From Stakelama pacifica (GTDB lineage Bacteria > Pseudomonadota > Alphaproteobacteria > Sphingomonadales > Sphingomonadaceae), in assembly GCF_004361835.1 (NCBI RefSeq), contig NZ_SNWD01000001.1, forward strand, positions 496,001 to 560,000: a stretch of 64,000 bases of DNA. The letters are read 5' to 3'. Shown here one piece after another: positions 17,599 through 27,477 of the stretch (its first letter is position 1; each line of letters opens with the position of its first letter). The position numbers were made by a program, and so were the translations under genes. The notes beneath the pieces were generated by a model that searched no databases, was not told the DNA's origin, and saw nothing but the letters and a program-made list of their open reading frames with translations.

Positions 17599-19695
17599 AT
17601 GGTCGATATATCGCGGCGGGCTTTACTGGGCAGCGGCATCACGGGCGCCGCGCTGTCCGCGATGCCGCCGTCGATCGCTCGCGCCGCGACCATCGCCCCG
17701 GACATTCGCAGCGGGACGATCGCCGATATCGATCATATCGTCATATTGATGCAGGAAAATCGCGGCTTCGACCATTATTTCGGGTCGATGCGCGGGGTAC
17801 GTGGGTTCGGCGATCGTTTTCCCATCCCGCTCGCTCCGGAACGCCGGGACAGCCAGCCGCGTCCGGTCTGGCAGCAATCAGATCGCAATGCCCCCTCCGG
17901 ACCGCGTGTCGTCACCCCCTTTCACCTTGCCGTGCGCCGCAATTTCGATCTGATGCGTATGCGCGGGACGCCGCATAACTGGCCCGATGCCCAGCGCGCA
18001 TGGGACGAAGGCAGGATGGCGCACTGGCCCGAGGTGAAGGAACAGCGCGCGATGGGCTATTACCGCCGCAACGACATCCCGTTCCAGTTCGCGCTCGCCG
18101 ACGCATTCACGATCTGCGATGCCTATCATTGCTCGATCCAGACCGGCACCAACAGCAACCGCCTGTTCCTGTGGAGCGGCACCAATGATCCCGGCGGAAC
18201 AATGGGTGGCCCGGCGATCAGCAATTCGCACGATCAGTTCGCCGACAAGGGCGGTTTTCCAGAGCCCTATCGCTGGACGACGACGGTCGAGCGGCTTCAG
18301 GAAGCGGGAATAGACTGGCGCATCTATCAGGATATGGCGGATAATTTCACCGACAATCCGCTGGTCGGGTTCGCTGCGTTCCGCGATGCCTATCGGGGCG
18401 AGGGCAATCCCGAGCTGAAGGATCGCGCGCTGAAGACACAGGCGCTCGATGTGCTGAAGGCGGACGTGCTTGCCGGGCGGCTGCCGCAGGTTTCCTATAT
18501 CATCGCCACCGCCACGGGTTCCGAACATCCCGGCCCGTCGAGCCCGGCGCAAGGGGCCGAATATACCGCCGCAGTGCTTGATGCACTGACCGCCGATCCG
18601 AAGCTATGGGCACGAACCGCGTTGTTTATCATGTTCGATGAAAATGACGGCTTTTTCGACCATATGCCGCCGCCTGCTCCACCCTCGCGTTCGACCGACG
18701 GTACGCTGCACGGCGGATCGAGCATCGATCTGACCGGCGAATATCATCTGATGCCGAGCGCAGGCGACGCCGATGCCGATCTGCCCGAACTGCGCGGACG
18801 TCCTTATGGCCTTGGCCCGCGCGTTCCGATGTATGTGGTGTCGCCATGGTCGCGCGGCGGCTGGGTCAATTCGCAAATTTTCGATCACACCTCGGTAATC
18901 CGCTTTCTGGAGGCGCGGTTCGGCATTCGCGAAACCAATATCTCGCCCTGGCGTCGGGCGATCTGCGGCGACCTGACCAGCGCTTTCGACTTTGGCGGCA
19001 GCGATACGTCCTGGCCGTCGCTGCCCGATCCGGCCATGGACGCGCATCGCGCTGCGGCACTGACTACCCAGATCAGCCCCTCGGCCCCCGAAGGCCTGCT
19101 AACCCCCTGGCAGGAACCGGGCATCCGCCGCGCTCGTCCCCTGCCCTATCGACTGGAAGTTACCGATGCGGCGGAAGGCGACGCAATCGCCCTCACCTTT
19201 TCCGCCGAGGGTGCGGCGGCCGTCTTCCACGTCTATGACCGGCTCGCACTCGACCAGGCACCGCAGCGCTACAGCGTCGGTGCGGGCGACAGGCTGAAGG
19301 GTCGCTGGCCGGTCGATCGCGACCATGGCTATGACCTGTGGATCATCGGACCGAACGGCTTTCATCGCCATTTCGCCGGTGGTCGCGAATCCCTGTTGCT
19401 GATCGCCGGGCTTTCATGGAGCATCGATGCCGAAACCCTCGCGATCGACCTGCCGGAATCCGCACATGCGCTGAAGCTTACGCTCAGCAGTGCTGTGACT
19501 GGCGGCACCATGTCGGAGCCGCGCGTACTTGCCGTCGGAAAGACGCGGCTTCCGCTGCGAGAGCAGCTGGGCTGGTACGACGTCACCTTGCGCAGTGAGG
19601 TCGATCCCGGCCTGCTACGACGCTTCGCCGGGCGCAACGATGGTGCCGGACGGGCGACGTGCAGCGATCCTTTCGGTGCCGCAGAGCGCGTCTGA
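17599..19695 (+). CDS. phosphocholine-specific phospholipase C, Tat-exported
   Basis: The 698-residue protein starts with a Tat signal (ISRRALLGSGITGAALSA). The catalytic alkaline-phosphatase-like domain has HIVILMQENRGFDHYFGSM at about residue 46 and the later FDENDGFFDHMPPPAPPS. Two smaller C-terminal beta domains follow, as in the PlcH/PlcN family. It would cleave phosphatidylcholine or sphingomyelin-type lipids to diacylglycerol or ceramide plus phosphocholine in the periplasm or outside the cell. It sits 72 bases after the TonB receptor gene. Confidence 0.9.
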   Translation: MVDISRRALLGSGITGAALSAMPPSIARAATIAPDIRSGTIADIDHIVILMQENRGFDHYFGSMRGVRGFGDRFPIPLAPERRDSQPRPVWQQSDRNAPSGPRVVTPFHLAVRRNFDLMRMRGTPHNWPDAQRAWDEGRMAHWPEVKEQRAMGYYRRNDIPFQFALADAFTICDAYHCSIQTGTNSNRLFLWSGTNDPGGTMGGPAISNSHDQFADKGGFPEPYRWTTTVERLQEAGIDWRIYQDMADNFTDNPLVGFAAFRDAYRGEGNPELKDRALKTQALDVLKADVLAGRLPQVSYIIATATGSEHPGPSSPAQGAEYTAAVLDALTADPKLWARTALFIMFDENDGFFDHMPPPAPPSRSTDGTLHGGSSIDLTGEYHLMPSAGDADADLPELRGRPYGLGPRVPMYVVSPWSRGGWVNSQIFDHTSVIRFLEARFGIRETNISPWRRAICGDLTSAFDFGGSDTSWPSLPDPAMDAHRAAALTTQISPSAPEGLLTPWQEPGIRRARPLPYRLEVTDAAEGDAIALTFSAEGAAAVFHVYDRLALDQAPQRYSVGAGDRLKGRWPVDRDHGYDLWIIGPNGFHRHFAGGRESLLLIAGLSWSIDAETLAIDLPESAHALKLTLSSAVTGGTMSEPRVLAVGKTRLPLREQLGWYDVTLRSEVDPGLLRRFAGRNDGAGRATCSDPFGAAERV

Positions 19696-19910
19696 TCCGG
19701 TTTCAGCCTTTGCAAGCCGAGCACCACAATCGCATCGGCGACAAGGGCTGTGGGCACGCGGCACGCGGGACCGGCATCGCGAAAGCGCGCCCGCACGCTC
19801 TGATTTCCGCCGATAAGACCGCTATCGTCTAAGCGCAGGAAAATCGCTATCGAGGTCGATCCGGCCAAAGAACCGGTCTGCCAATACACGTATAGAGGAC
19901 TTTCCGATCC

Positions 19911-21251
19911 ATGGCGCATATCGTCCATAGCCCCTCAACCCCGACGCCGCCCAGATCGCGTCCATGGTATGCGCATCTTTATGTGCAGGTATTGATCGCC
20001 ATCGTCGCGGGCGTCGCGCTGGGCCATTTCGCCCCTGCGACCGGGGAAGCGCTGAAGCCGCTCGGCGATGCCTTTATCAAGCTGGTAAAGATGATCATCG
20101 CACCGGTCATTTTCCTGACCGTGGTCACCGGCATTGCGGGAATGCGCGACTTAGGCCGGGTCGGCCGCGTCGCGGGCAAAGCCTTTGCCTATTTTCTCTT
20201 CTTCTCCACGCTCGCGCTTATCGTCGGCCTGATCGTCGCCAATGTGGTTCAGCCCGGGGCCGGTCTGCATATCGATCCGGCGACGCTCGATGCAACGAAA
20301 GTGACCAGCTATGCGCAAAAGGCCCACGAAAGCACGCTGACCGGTTTTTTGATGGGGATCATTCCCGACACAGTGCTGTCCGCGATAACCTCGGGCAATA
20401 TCCTGCAAACGCTGTTCGTCGCGGTACTGTTCGGCATTTCCCTGGCGATGATCGGCGACCGGGGCGACCGTCTGCTCAGCGCGCTGGAAGATCTTTCGAC
20501 CGCCTTTTTCAAACTGGTTGCCATCGTGATGAAGGCGGCGCCGATCGGAGCATTCGGCGCAATGGCGTTCACCATCGGCGCCTATGGCATCGGCACGCTC
20601 GCCAATCTCGTCGGGCTGGTCGCGACCTTCTATCTGACCGCGCTGATCTTCGTGCTGCTGGTATTGGGCACCGTCGCCCGGCTTGCCGGATTTTCGATCC
20701 TGAAGCTGATCGGCTATCTGAAGGCCGAATTGCTGCTCGTGCTCGGCACCTCGTCGTCGGAAAGCGCGCTGCCCTCGCTCATCGAAAAGATGGAGCGGGC
20801 CGGTTGTCCCAAATCGGTGGTCGGCCTGGTTGTGCCCACCGGCTATTCGTTCAATCTGGACGGCACCAATATCTATATGACGCTGGCCGCGCTGTTCATC
20901 GCTCAGGCGACCGACATCCATCTCTCGCTCGGCGAACAATTGCTGCTGCTGTCGGTGGCGATGCTCTCGTCGAAAGGCGCGGCGGGCGTCACCGGCGCGG
21001 GGTTCATCACGCTGGCCGCGACGCTGTCAATCGTTCCAAGCGTGCCCATCGCCGGTATGGCGCTGATCCTCGGTATCGACCGGTTCATGTCGGAATGCCG
21101 CAGCCTGACCAACTTTATCGGCAACGCCGTGGCGACGGTGATCGTGTCCCGCTGGGAGGGCGGCTTCGACAAGGCGCAGTTCGACGCGGCGATCGCCGGG
21201 GAATTACCCAGCGTCGACGAGCTTCCCGAGAGCGCCGTCGCCGTGGAATAG
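19911..21251 (+). CDS. dctA: dicarboxylate:cation symporter, DctA-type
   Basis: The 446-residue membrane protein belongs to the DAACS family. Motifs include [15 protein letters not shown] [20 protein letters not shown] near the N-terminus, [14 protein letters not shown] in the first hairpin loop and [19 protein letters not shown] in helix 7. Serine-rich LGTSSSES and the NLDGT motif are the substrate and ion sites. It would import succinate, fumarate, malate or related acids. It stands alone: 215 bases separate it from the phospholipase gene and the next gene is convergent. Confidence 0.88.
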   Translation: MAHIVHSPSTPTPPRSRPWYAHLYVQVLIAIVAGVALGHFAPATGEALKPLGDAFIKLVKMIIAPVIFLTVVTGIAGMRDLGRVGRVAGKAFAYFLFFSTLALIVGLIVANVVQPGAGLHIDPATLDATKVTSYAQKAHESTLTGFLMGIIPDTVLSAITSGNILQTLFVAVLFGISLAMIGDRGDRLLSALEDLSTAFFKLVAIVMKAAPIGAFGAMAFTIGAYGIGTLANLVGLVATFYLTALIFVLLVLGTVARLAGFSILKLIGYLKAELLLVLGTSSSESALPSLIEKMERAGCPKSVVGLVVPTGYSFNLDGTNIYMTLAALFIAQATDIHLSLGEQLLLLSVAMLSSKGAAGVTGAGFITLAATLSIVPSVPIAGMALILGIDRFMSECRSLTNFIGNAVATVIVSRWEGGFDKAQFDAAIAGELPSVDELPESAVAVE

Positions 21252-21268
21252 CGAAGCGTTCGGCGGCG

Positions 21269-23692
21269 TCACTTCGCGGGCGCGGGTCCGCCCTTGCCGG
21301 AAGCGATCCGCGCTACCGCGTTGGGATCGTCGCGCAGCTTCAGAAATATGGCTTCGGGCGGCGGGCCGGGCAGTTCGATACGATCCGCCGTGAAGCCGTC
21401 CGGAACCGAAACGGCATTTTCGAACGCCGCATTACCGGCGATCTGCGCGATCAGGAAAAGCCGCTTGCCCGACAGGACGCAACCCTGCTTTTCCGTGCAG
21501 GTCACGCTGCTGACCTCCGGAACCCGAACCAGCGTCGCGAGCGGCACCCAGTCGGATGCGCCATCTTTGCCGATCAGGCGGAAGTGCAGTGGGCCACGCG
21601 CCACTGCGCCCAGCGAATCCAGCGGGTTGAACGACAGGATCGCGGTATGCGCATCCTGCAGGTCATAGCCCTTACCCGCTTCAATGCGGGTCGTCGCGCT
21701 GCCGTCCATGGTCGCGATCTCGACACTCTCATCGCCGGTCAGGGCATCCCCGCCCTGCGCACGAAAGGCAAAGGTAAGGCGCGCATTTTGCGGCACCATT
21801 TCCGGAGGAGATAGCGCGAGCGCCGCACCCTGCTCCGCCTGCGCGTTCGTGGCGGAGAGATTGATGAGCGACACGCGGGGCCGGGGTGGCGCGATTATCG
21901 CGGCCACCTGCATCCGCCGTTCCGCCGTTAATGACACCTCAGCGGTAACGCGCTGCCCGGCCGCTGGCGCATCCTCCGGCGCGTCACCGACACGGTTCAG
22001 GATCATCCGATCCCCCTTGCCCACCCGCGTCAGCTGTCCGGGTTCGAACCGCATACCCGCGACCGTCACCTTGCGAACCTGATCGAGGCGGGTTCCGGTC
22101 AGGAACGCATGATCGTCCCCGGCGTGAAGGCTGATCGAATCGATACGCGCCGCTTCTTCAAGCGCGGGCAGCGTCACGCGCTGCACCGCTTCCCCAGCCT
22201 TGTTCCCGATCATGAGCACGACATCGCCCGCCGCCCCATTTTCAAGCGGTAGGGTCAGCGATAGACTGTCTGCGCCGTGTGTGGTCCATTTCACCGGCTG
22301 AATGCCGCCCGAAGCGGTGCGCATCCCGACCGATGTGACGCAGTGCGCAGCTCCCCCGCGCAATGTCACTTCATTGTCGCGCCCGATGACCAAAGCCTCA
22401 TTTTCGCCCGCAGTCCAGTTTCGCCCCGCCGGATTGGCGAGCGCCACGTTCGGACCGGTGAACGGAGCAAATCCCCATTCGCCGACCAGCTGGCCCGTCA
22501 CCATCGGCGCGAAGCGATCGAGCGGCAGCGCACTTTGCACCTTGAATCCGCCCGCCCTTGCATCGGCAGCGATCGGAATATCGACCGGCGATCCGTCCTC
22601 GGCCTTCATACGCAGGGCAAGATTATGCGCATAATGGGTGGCATAGACCAGCGGCGCGCCTTCGACCGGTACGATCAGATCGGGCGCCGCACAAAGCGCC
22701 TTCTCAGGTTCGACCAGCCGCAGCGGCGGCGGCGTGGGTGCCTCGATCGCAGGCATCGCTGCGACCATGACCGATGTCGGCTTTCCGAAGGACAAGGGTG
22801 CATTGAGCAGCATCTTCCCGTCGCTATCGCCCATCGGCATCAGCGCCGGGATATATTGCAGCTGGCTCGACTGAAAGGCGCCGAACAGGCGAAGCACGTC
22901 CCGCACCACGCCGATATACGCGCTATACTGGCCATAGCCGCCCTGCCGCGTGGCGCTCAGTTGCAGCGCAAGATCGGTGGGCGCGCCGACCAGAGTCGAT
23001 GCAAGTTGCGACGTATGGCTGTCCGACAGCAACATCGCCTCGCGATTATCGGCAAGGCACGCCGCCTGAAGGTCGACCGGCTGTTGGAGACACGTCGTAT
23101 CGAGCCGGATCGAAAGGCTTCGCGTCAGCGCCTTTGAGGCCGATGCTATCCCGGCCGGATTGCGCTTTTCGACCGCGCGCAGTTCGCGCAGGAATGCATC
23201 GAGCCGTGCGCGGTCGAGCGATGCCTGATTGAGCTCCTGTGTCGCGCGCACAAAGGTGCCGGGCTGTTTGCGCACGATATCGATGACGGCGTTCACATCG
23301 CCGCCATCCTCCGGCATGACAAACACCACCATCTGACGCGCGCCCTTCGGCACGATCAGCGACAATTCGCCCTTATCGTCTTTCCAGCTTTTTGCGTCAT
23401 GAAACCATTCCTTGGGCGGCCGTTCGGTGACGCCGCGCAGGAAACCGGCGATCAGGCGATAGCGTGTATCCTGATCGGCATCGCGGTCGAGGCGGATCGT
23501 GATCCGATCACCCTCCGACAGATTGGGAACCCATTGGACGGGCAGCGTCATGCCGTCATGCGTCACCGCGACATGCAGCGACGGCCCCAGCAGATCGAAG
23601 GGCGCGGATTTCGCGCTTGCCGCCGGCGACGATGCCAGCACCGACGAAATCGCCAGAACACCACCCAGAATGCGCGCAATTGCCGTCATCAT
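21269..23692 (-). CDS. large secreted protein of unknown function
   Basis: I do not recognise this 807-residue protein. It has a signal peptide (about residues 1-27, ending SPAASA), no membrane segment after that, few cysteines, and a composition suggesting several beta-sandwich domains, for example LPALEEAARIDSISLHAGDD and RPRVSLINLSATNAQ. It lacks glycoside hydrolase motifs that I know. AAAGGAGC precedes the ATGATG start. A terminator-like hairpin separates it from the GH3 gene upstream on the same strand, so it may have its own promoter. Confidence 0.75.
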   Translation of the reverse strand: MMTAIARILGGVLAISSVLASSPAASAKSAPFDLLGPSLHVAVTHDGMTLPVQWVPNLSEGDRITIRLDRDADQDTRYRLIAGFLRGVTERPPKEWFHDAKSWKDDKGELSLIVPKGARQMVVFVMPEDGGDVNAVIDIVRKQPGTFVRATQELNQASLDRARLDAFLRELRAVEKRNPAGIASASKALTRSLSIRLDTTCLQQPVDLQAACLADNREAMLLSDSHTSQLASTLVGAPTDLALQLSATRQGGYGQYSAYIGVVRDVLRLFGAFQSSQLQYIPALMPMGDSDGKMLLNAPLSFGKPTSVMVAAMPAIEAPTPPPLRLVEPEKALCAAPDLIVPVEGAPLVYATHYAHNLALRMKAEDGSPVDIPIAADARAGGFKVQSALPLDRFAPMVTGQLVGEWGFAPFTGPNVALANPAGRNWTAGENEALVIGRDNEVTLRGGAAHCVTSVGMRTASGGIQPVKWTTHGADSLSLTLPLENGAAGDVVLMIGNKAGEAVQRVTLPALEEAARIDSISLHAGDDHAFLTGTRLDQVRKVTVAGMRFEPGQLTRVGKGDRMILNRVGDAPEDAPAAGQRVTAEVSLTAERRMQVAAIIAPPRPRVSLINLSATNAQAEQGAALALSPPEMVPQNARLTFAFRAQGGDALTGDESVEIATMDGSATTRIEAGKGYDLQDAHTAILSFNPLDSLGAVARGPLHFRLIGKDGASDWVPLATLVRVPEVSSVTCTEKQGCVLSGKRLFLIAQIAGNAAFENAVSVPDGFTADRIELPGPPPEAIFLKLRDDPNAVARIASGKGGPAPAK

Positions 23693-23796
23693 GCTCCTTT
23701 CAACGCTCCGCTTCCTGCCCTTGTCGCATGTCAGGAATGAGGCAGGGCGGTAGTTTCGGAGGCGCGGACGCCGATACGCGCTTCGGCCGAACAGGA

Positions 23797-23826
23797 AAAG
23801 GCGGCGGCCCGCATCCGGCCGCCGCC
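23797..23826 (-). terminator. terminator after the GH3 gene at 23836-26232
   Basis: Arms AGGCGGCGGCC (23798-23808) and GGCCGCCGCCT (23816-23826) form an 11-bp GC-rich stem with a 7-base loop. Read on the minus strand the stem is followed by TTTTCC, directly after the GH3 stop. Confidence 0.75.
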
Positions 23827-23835
23827 TCCCATCGA

Positions 23836-26232
23836 TCAGGCGATGGTGAGTTCCGCTTCCTTCAGCACCGCCGAACTCGGCCCTGCAAGGATGCGCACCT
23901 TGCCCGGTTCGACCACCTGTTCCATCTGGCGATTCCAGATCCGGAAGGTCTTGGGGCCGAGGGTAAAGGTCACCGTGCGCCGCTCACCCGGTGCCAGCGT
24001 GACACGCTCGAAACCTTTCAGCTCCAGCACCGGCTGAGTCACCGACGCGGTTTCGTGGCGGATATAGAGCTGCACCACCTCATCCCCGGCGCGATCGCCG
24101 GTATTCACAACATCGACCGCGACATTGACCGACCCGTCGGTCGAAATCCTCGCCGACGAAAGCCGGGGCGCACCGATATCAAAGCTCGTATAGCTGAGCC
24201 CATGGCCGAACGGGAATAACGGCGCCGCGTCATCGAACAGATAGCCGCGCCGAGCGCTGGGCTTATGGTTGTAGAAAAACGGCACCTGCCCTTCGTTGCG
24301 CACCACCGTCACCGGCAGCTTCGCGCCCGGATTGACTTCGCCCAGCAAGGCGGCGGCCATCGCGGTGCCGCCCTCCTGACCCGGATACCAGCATTCGAGG
24401 ATCGCGTTGGCGTGCTCGGCGACATTGGGCCAGCTTGGCGGACGACCGTTGATCGCGGTCACCACCACCGGCTTGCCCAGCGCCCGCAGTGCATCGAACA
24501 GATCATTCTGTTCGCCGACCAGATCGATATCGGTACGATCGCCGAGATGGTTCTTCGCAAAGCCCTCGCGGCTCGTCTGTTCGGTATCGCCGATCGCAAG
24601 CACGATGATATCTGCATCGCGCGCCACCGCGACGGCCTGCTTGATAAGCTCACGGTTTTTGGCAGGATCGGCGAGCAGCACTTCATCGACCGACCGGTCT
24701 TCGCTCTGGGTAATGAACACGCCCTGCGCCGACACGATGCGGGCGCGGTTGCCGATCTTTTGCTGCATACCTTCGAGCAGGCTCACAGTCTGCCTGGGCA
24801 CTGAGGAATAGCCGCCCAGCCGGGCAATCGCGTGGTTCGGGCCGATCACCGCGATGGTCGGTGTGCCATCCAGCTTCAGCGGCAGCGTGCCGTCATTTTT
24901 AAGCAGGCACAGCGACTTTTCCGCAGCCTTCAGGGCAAGCGCGCGTGCGGCCTGATTACCGGTGACTGTCTTTGCGAGCTTCTTGTCGCCATAGGGATTG
25001 TCGAACAGTCCGGCGCGGAATTTGAATTCCAGCATCCGCCCCGCCGCGACATCGATCGCGCTTTCGGGGACCAGGCCTTCGCGAACCTGCGCGACAAGCG
25101 TGCGATAGGCGAGACCGTCGGGAAGCTCGCTGTCGACGCCGGCATCGAGCGCCTGCCGCGCAGCATCGCGAATATCGGTGGCGACGCCATGGATCGTCGC
25201 CAGTTCGGGAATCGCGCCATAATCGCTGACGATGACGCCATCGAATCCCCATTCGCCGCGAAGTACGTCATGGAGCAGCCATTTGTTCGCATGGCTGGGG
25301 ATGCCGTCAATCTCGTTATAGGAGGGCATCACCGCGCCGATCGACGTGCGCTCGACCACTTCGCGGAAGGGCGGGAAGAAATTCTCACGAAGCTCACGCT
25401 CGGAGATTTCGGCGGGGGCGATATTGTTACCTGCCTGTGGCTCGCCATGGCCGGTCATATGTTTCAGCGTGGCGAAGACCTTGTCCTTTGCCAGCATGTC
25501 GAACTTGCCGCGCCCCTGCAGCCCCTCGACCGCAGCGACGCCCATCTCCCCGGCAAGATAGGGATCTTCCCCCCAGGTCTCCTCGATCCGGCCCCAGCGC
25601 GGATCGCGGGCAATATCGACGACGGGCGACAGCACGAACGGAACGCCGCGAGCGCGTACCTCGCGTGCGATCTGCGCCTGAACATCGTGCATCAGCTGCG
25701 GATCGAAGCTGCCCGCCAGACCGATCGCCTGCGGAAACATAGTCGCTTCGGTCGCCATATAGCCGTGGAGCGACTCTTCGTGGAACAGCACCGGAATGCC
25801 GAGCCGCGTCTCGTTCAGCGCCCAGCGCTGCACCGCATTGACGAAATCGACCGTCTGGTCGGGCGTGCGCCAGTTCGCCGCGGTGCCGCCCGCCGCGCCA
25901 GCCACGCCAGGCGCCCCGCGCTTGTCCGATGCGCGCGTGATCTGGCCGAAGCTTGCGGGATAGGCAGCGCTCGCCTTTGCCGGGTCGAAGGTCAGCCCGT
26001 CCATAATCTCCGACTTGGTCGCCCAGAGCGAGATCATCTGGGCGACCTTTTCCTCCAGGGTCATCCGGCCGAGCAGGTCGCGGACGCGGTTGGGCACCGG
26101 CGCGCGCGCATCCTTATAAAGCGGGCGTGCCGCCTGCCACGCGCCTGCGGGGGTAGCGGCCATTGCCGCCGCCCCAAGCGATGTGCCGCCAAGCCAGCGA
26201 AGTGCCTGACGCCGAACCATTTTGCTGTTCAT
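23836..26232 (-). CDS. GH3 beta-glycosidase (beta-glucosidase or beta-xylosidase), Tat-exported
   Basis: The 798-residue protein has a Tat-like signal (VRRQALRWLGGTSLG), the GH3 catalytic domain (SPVVDIARDPRWGRIEETWGEDPYL, KHMTGHGEPQAG), the nucleophile Asp in VIVSDYGAIPEL at about residue 337, the second alpha/beta domain (KSLCLLKNDGTLPL) and a C-terminal fibronectin-III-like domain. It is a clear paralogue of the GH3 at 55615-58011, with the same length and domain plan, so beta-xylosidase activity is plausible. A LacI-type operator lies 47 bases upstream, shared with the divergent aldose-oxidoreductase operon. Confidence 0.93.
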   Translation of the reverse strand: MNSKMVRRQALRWLGGTSLGAAAMAATPAGAWQAARPLYKDARAPVPNRVRDLLGRMTLEEKVAQMISLWATKSEIMDGLTFDPAKASAAYPASFGQITRASDKRGAPGVAGAAGGTAANWRTPDQTVDFVNAVQRWALNETRLGIPVLFHEESLHGYMATEATMFPQAIGLAGSFDPQLMHDVQAQIAREVRARGVPFVLSPVVDIARDPRWGRIEETWGEDPYLAGEMGVAAVEGLQGRGKFDMLAKDKVFATLKHMTGHGEPQAGNNIAPAEISERELRENFFPPFREVVERTSIGAVMPSYNEIDGIPSHANKWLLHDVLRGEWGFDGVIVSDYGAIPELATIHGVATDIRDAARQALDAGVDSELPDGLAYRTLVAQVREGLVPESAIDVAAGRMLEFKFRAGLFDNPYGDKKLAKTVTGNQAARALALKAAEKSLCLLKNDGTLPLKLDGTPTIAVIGPNHAIARLGGYSSVPRQTVSLLEGMQQKIGNRARIVSAQGVFITQSEDRSVDEVLLADPAKNRELIKQAVAVARDADIIVLAIGDTEQTSREGFAKNHLGDRTDIDLVGEQNDLFDALRALGKPVVVTAINGRPPSWPNVAEHANAILECWYPGQEGGTAMAAALLGEVNPGAKLPVTVVRNEGQVPFFYNHKPSARRGYLFDDAAPLFPFGHGLSYTSFDIGAPRLSSARISTDGSVNVAVDVVNTGDRAGDEVVQLYIRHETASVTQPVLELKGFERVTLAPGERRTVTFTLGPKTFRIWNRQMEQVVEPGKVRILAGPSSAVLKEAELTIA

Positions 26233-26279
26233 TTATAACTCCCCTCTCCAATTCAGGCCTTTGCCAGACCGCCATTTGC

Positions 26280-26293
26280 TGATACCGCTAACA
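26280..26293. promoter_or_regulatory. LacI-type operator, GH3 / aldose-oxidoreductase divergent promoter
   Basis: TGATACCGCTAACA matches the palindrome TGATAGCGCTATCA at 12 of 14 positions. It lies 47 bases before the minus-strand GH3 start and 71 bases before the plus-strand oxidoreductase start, so one bound repressor could control both directions. Confidence 0.6.
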
Positions 26294-26364
26294 CAAAATT
26301 GCGGGCGGGTGGCAACCAAAAAGTTGCTGAAATCACGCTGAAAACAGGATTGGGAGGGGGAAGC

Positions 26365-27477
26365 ATGAGCGACAGACGGGACATTTTGCGCGGTATCGGT
26401 GCGGGTCTGGCGATCGGCCTCGGCAGCACGGCGAGCGCGCGTGCGCTGGCGCGCGAAAAAGGACGAAAGCTCGGCTATGCGGTCGTCGGCCTCGGCTATT
26501 ATGCAACTCAGCAGATCATGCCGCAGTTCAAAAACTGCGAATTTGCGAAACTGACCGCGCTGGTCAGCGGCACCCCCGAAAAGCTCACCCGCTATGGCGC
26601 GGAATATGGCATTCCGCGCACCCATTGGTACGATTATCAAAGCTATGACCGGATGCGCGACAATCCGGACATCGATATCGTCTATGTCGTGCTGCCTAAC
26701 GGGTTGCACGCCGAATATACGATCCGAGCCGCGAGAGCGGGCAAGCATGTCATGTGCGAAAAACCGATGGCGACCAGTTCCGACGAATGCCGCGCGATGA
26801 TCGCGGCGTGCAAAGCCGCGAACCGCAAGCTGATGATCGGCTATCGCTCGCGCTTCGAACCTTATAACCGGCTTGCCATTGATCTTGCCCGGTCCGGCCA
26901 TGTCGGACCGACGCGGGAGATTGTCGCGGCGCACGGCTTCCCGATCGCACCCGATCAGTGGCGGCTCGACCGCGAATTGTCGGGCGGCGGATCGATGATG
27001 GATATCGGCATCTACAGCCTGAACGCCGCGCGCTATCTGACCGGCGAAGAACCGACCTATGTCAGCGCAAGCGAATCGACCGATCGCAGCGATCCGCGCT
27101 TTCGCGAGGTTGAGGACCGGGTGAACTGGGAAATGGCCTTTCCCTCCGGCATTCTGGCAAGCTGCGTTTCTTCCTATAGCAGCGCGCATAACCGCTATCG
27201 CGTGACCGGCACCAAGGGCTGGATCGATATGGAGCCTGCGACTTCCTATGCGGGGCAGGCGATGCGGATCAACCGGGACGGCACCACCGCGCCGCGCGTC
27301 CTGCCGACGCCGGAAAAGAACCAGTTTACCGCGCAGCTCGACCATCTCGCCCAATGCGTGCTGACCGGCGATACGCCGCTGGTTTCGGGCGAAGAGGGCC
27401 TGCGCGACCTGCTCTGTATCGAGGCGATCTATGCCTCGGCACGTGAAGGCCGCCGGATGGAAGTCGCGGCGGTATGA
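26365..27477 (+). CDS. Tat-exported Gfo/Idh/MocA oxidoreductase, glucose-fructose or aldose-aldose oxidoreductase-like
   Basis: The 370-residue protein begins with a Tat signal (DRRDILRGIGAGLAIGLG), then an NAD(P)-binding Rossmann fold (YAVVGLGYYATQQIMPQF), the CEKP motif (HVMCEKPMAT) and the C-terminal beta-sheet domain. Tat export with a bound cofactor is the hallmark of Zymomonas glucose-fructose oxidoreductase and the Caulobacter aldose-aldose oxidoreductase, which oxidise an aldose to its lactone while reducing another sugar. I start at 26365 because GGGAGGGGG precedes that ATG. It opens a coupled operon with GH3, GntP permease and lactonase. Confidence 0.85.
   Translation: MSDRRDILRGIGAGLAIGLGSTASARALAREKGRKLGYAVVGLGYYATQQIMPQFKNCEFAKLTALVSGTPEKLTRYGAEYGIPRTHWYDYQSYDRMRDNPDIDIVYVVLPNGLHAEYTIRAARAGKHVMCEKPMATSSDECRAMIAACKAANRKLMIGYRSRFEPYNRLAIDLARSGHVGPTREIVAAHGFPIAPDQWRLDRELSGGGSMMDIGIYSLNAARYLTGEEPTYVSASESTDRSDPRFREVEDRVNWEMAFPSGILASCVSSYSSAHNRYRVTGTKGWIDMEPATSYAGQAMRINRDGTTAPRVLPTPEKNQFTAQLDHLAQCVLTGDTPLVSGEEGLRDLLCIEAIYASAREGRRMEVAAV

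Noticed and set aside
19815..19828. TAAGACCGCTATCG upstream of dctA, 11 of 14 matches to the LacI-type consensus
   Set aside because: The left half is poor, the symmetric part of the local sequence (CGATA-N7-TATCG) has the wrong spacing, and dctA has no link to xylan. It could be a weak site but I would not list it.
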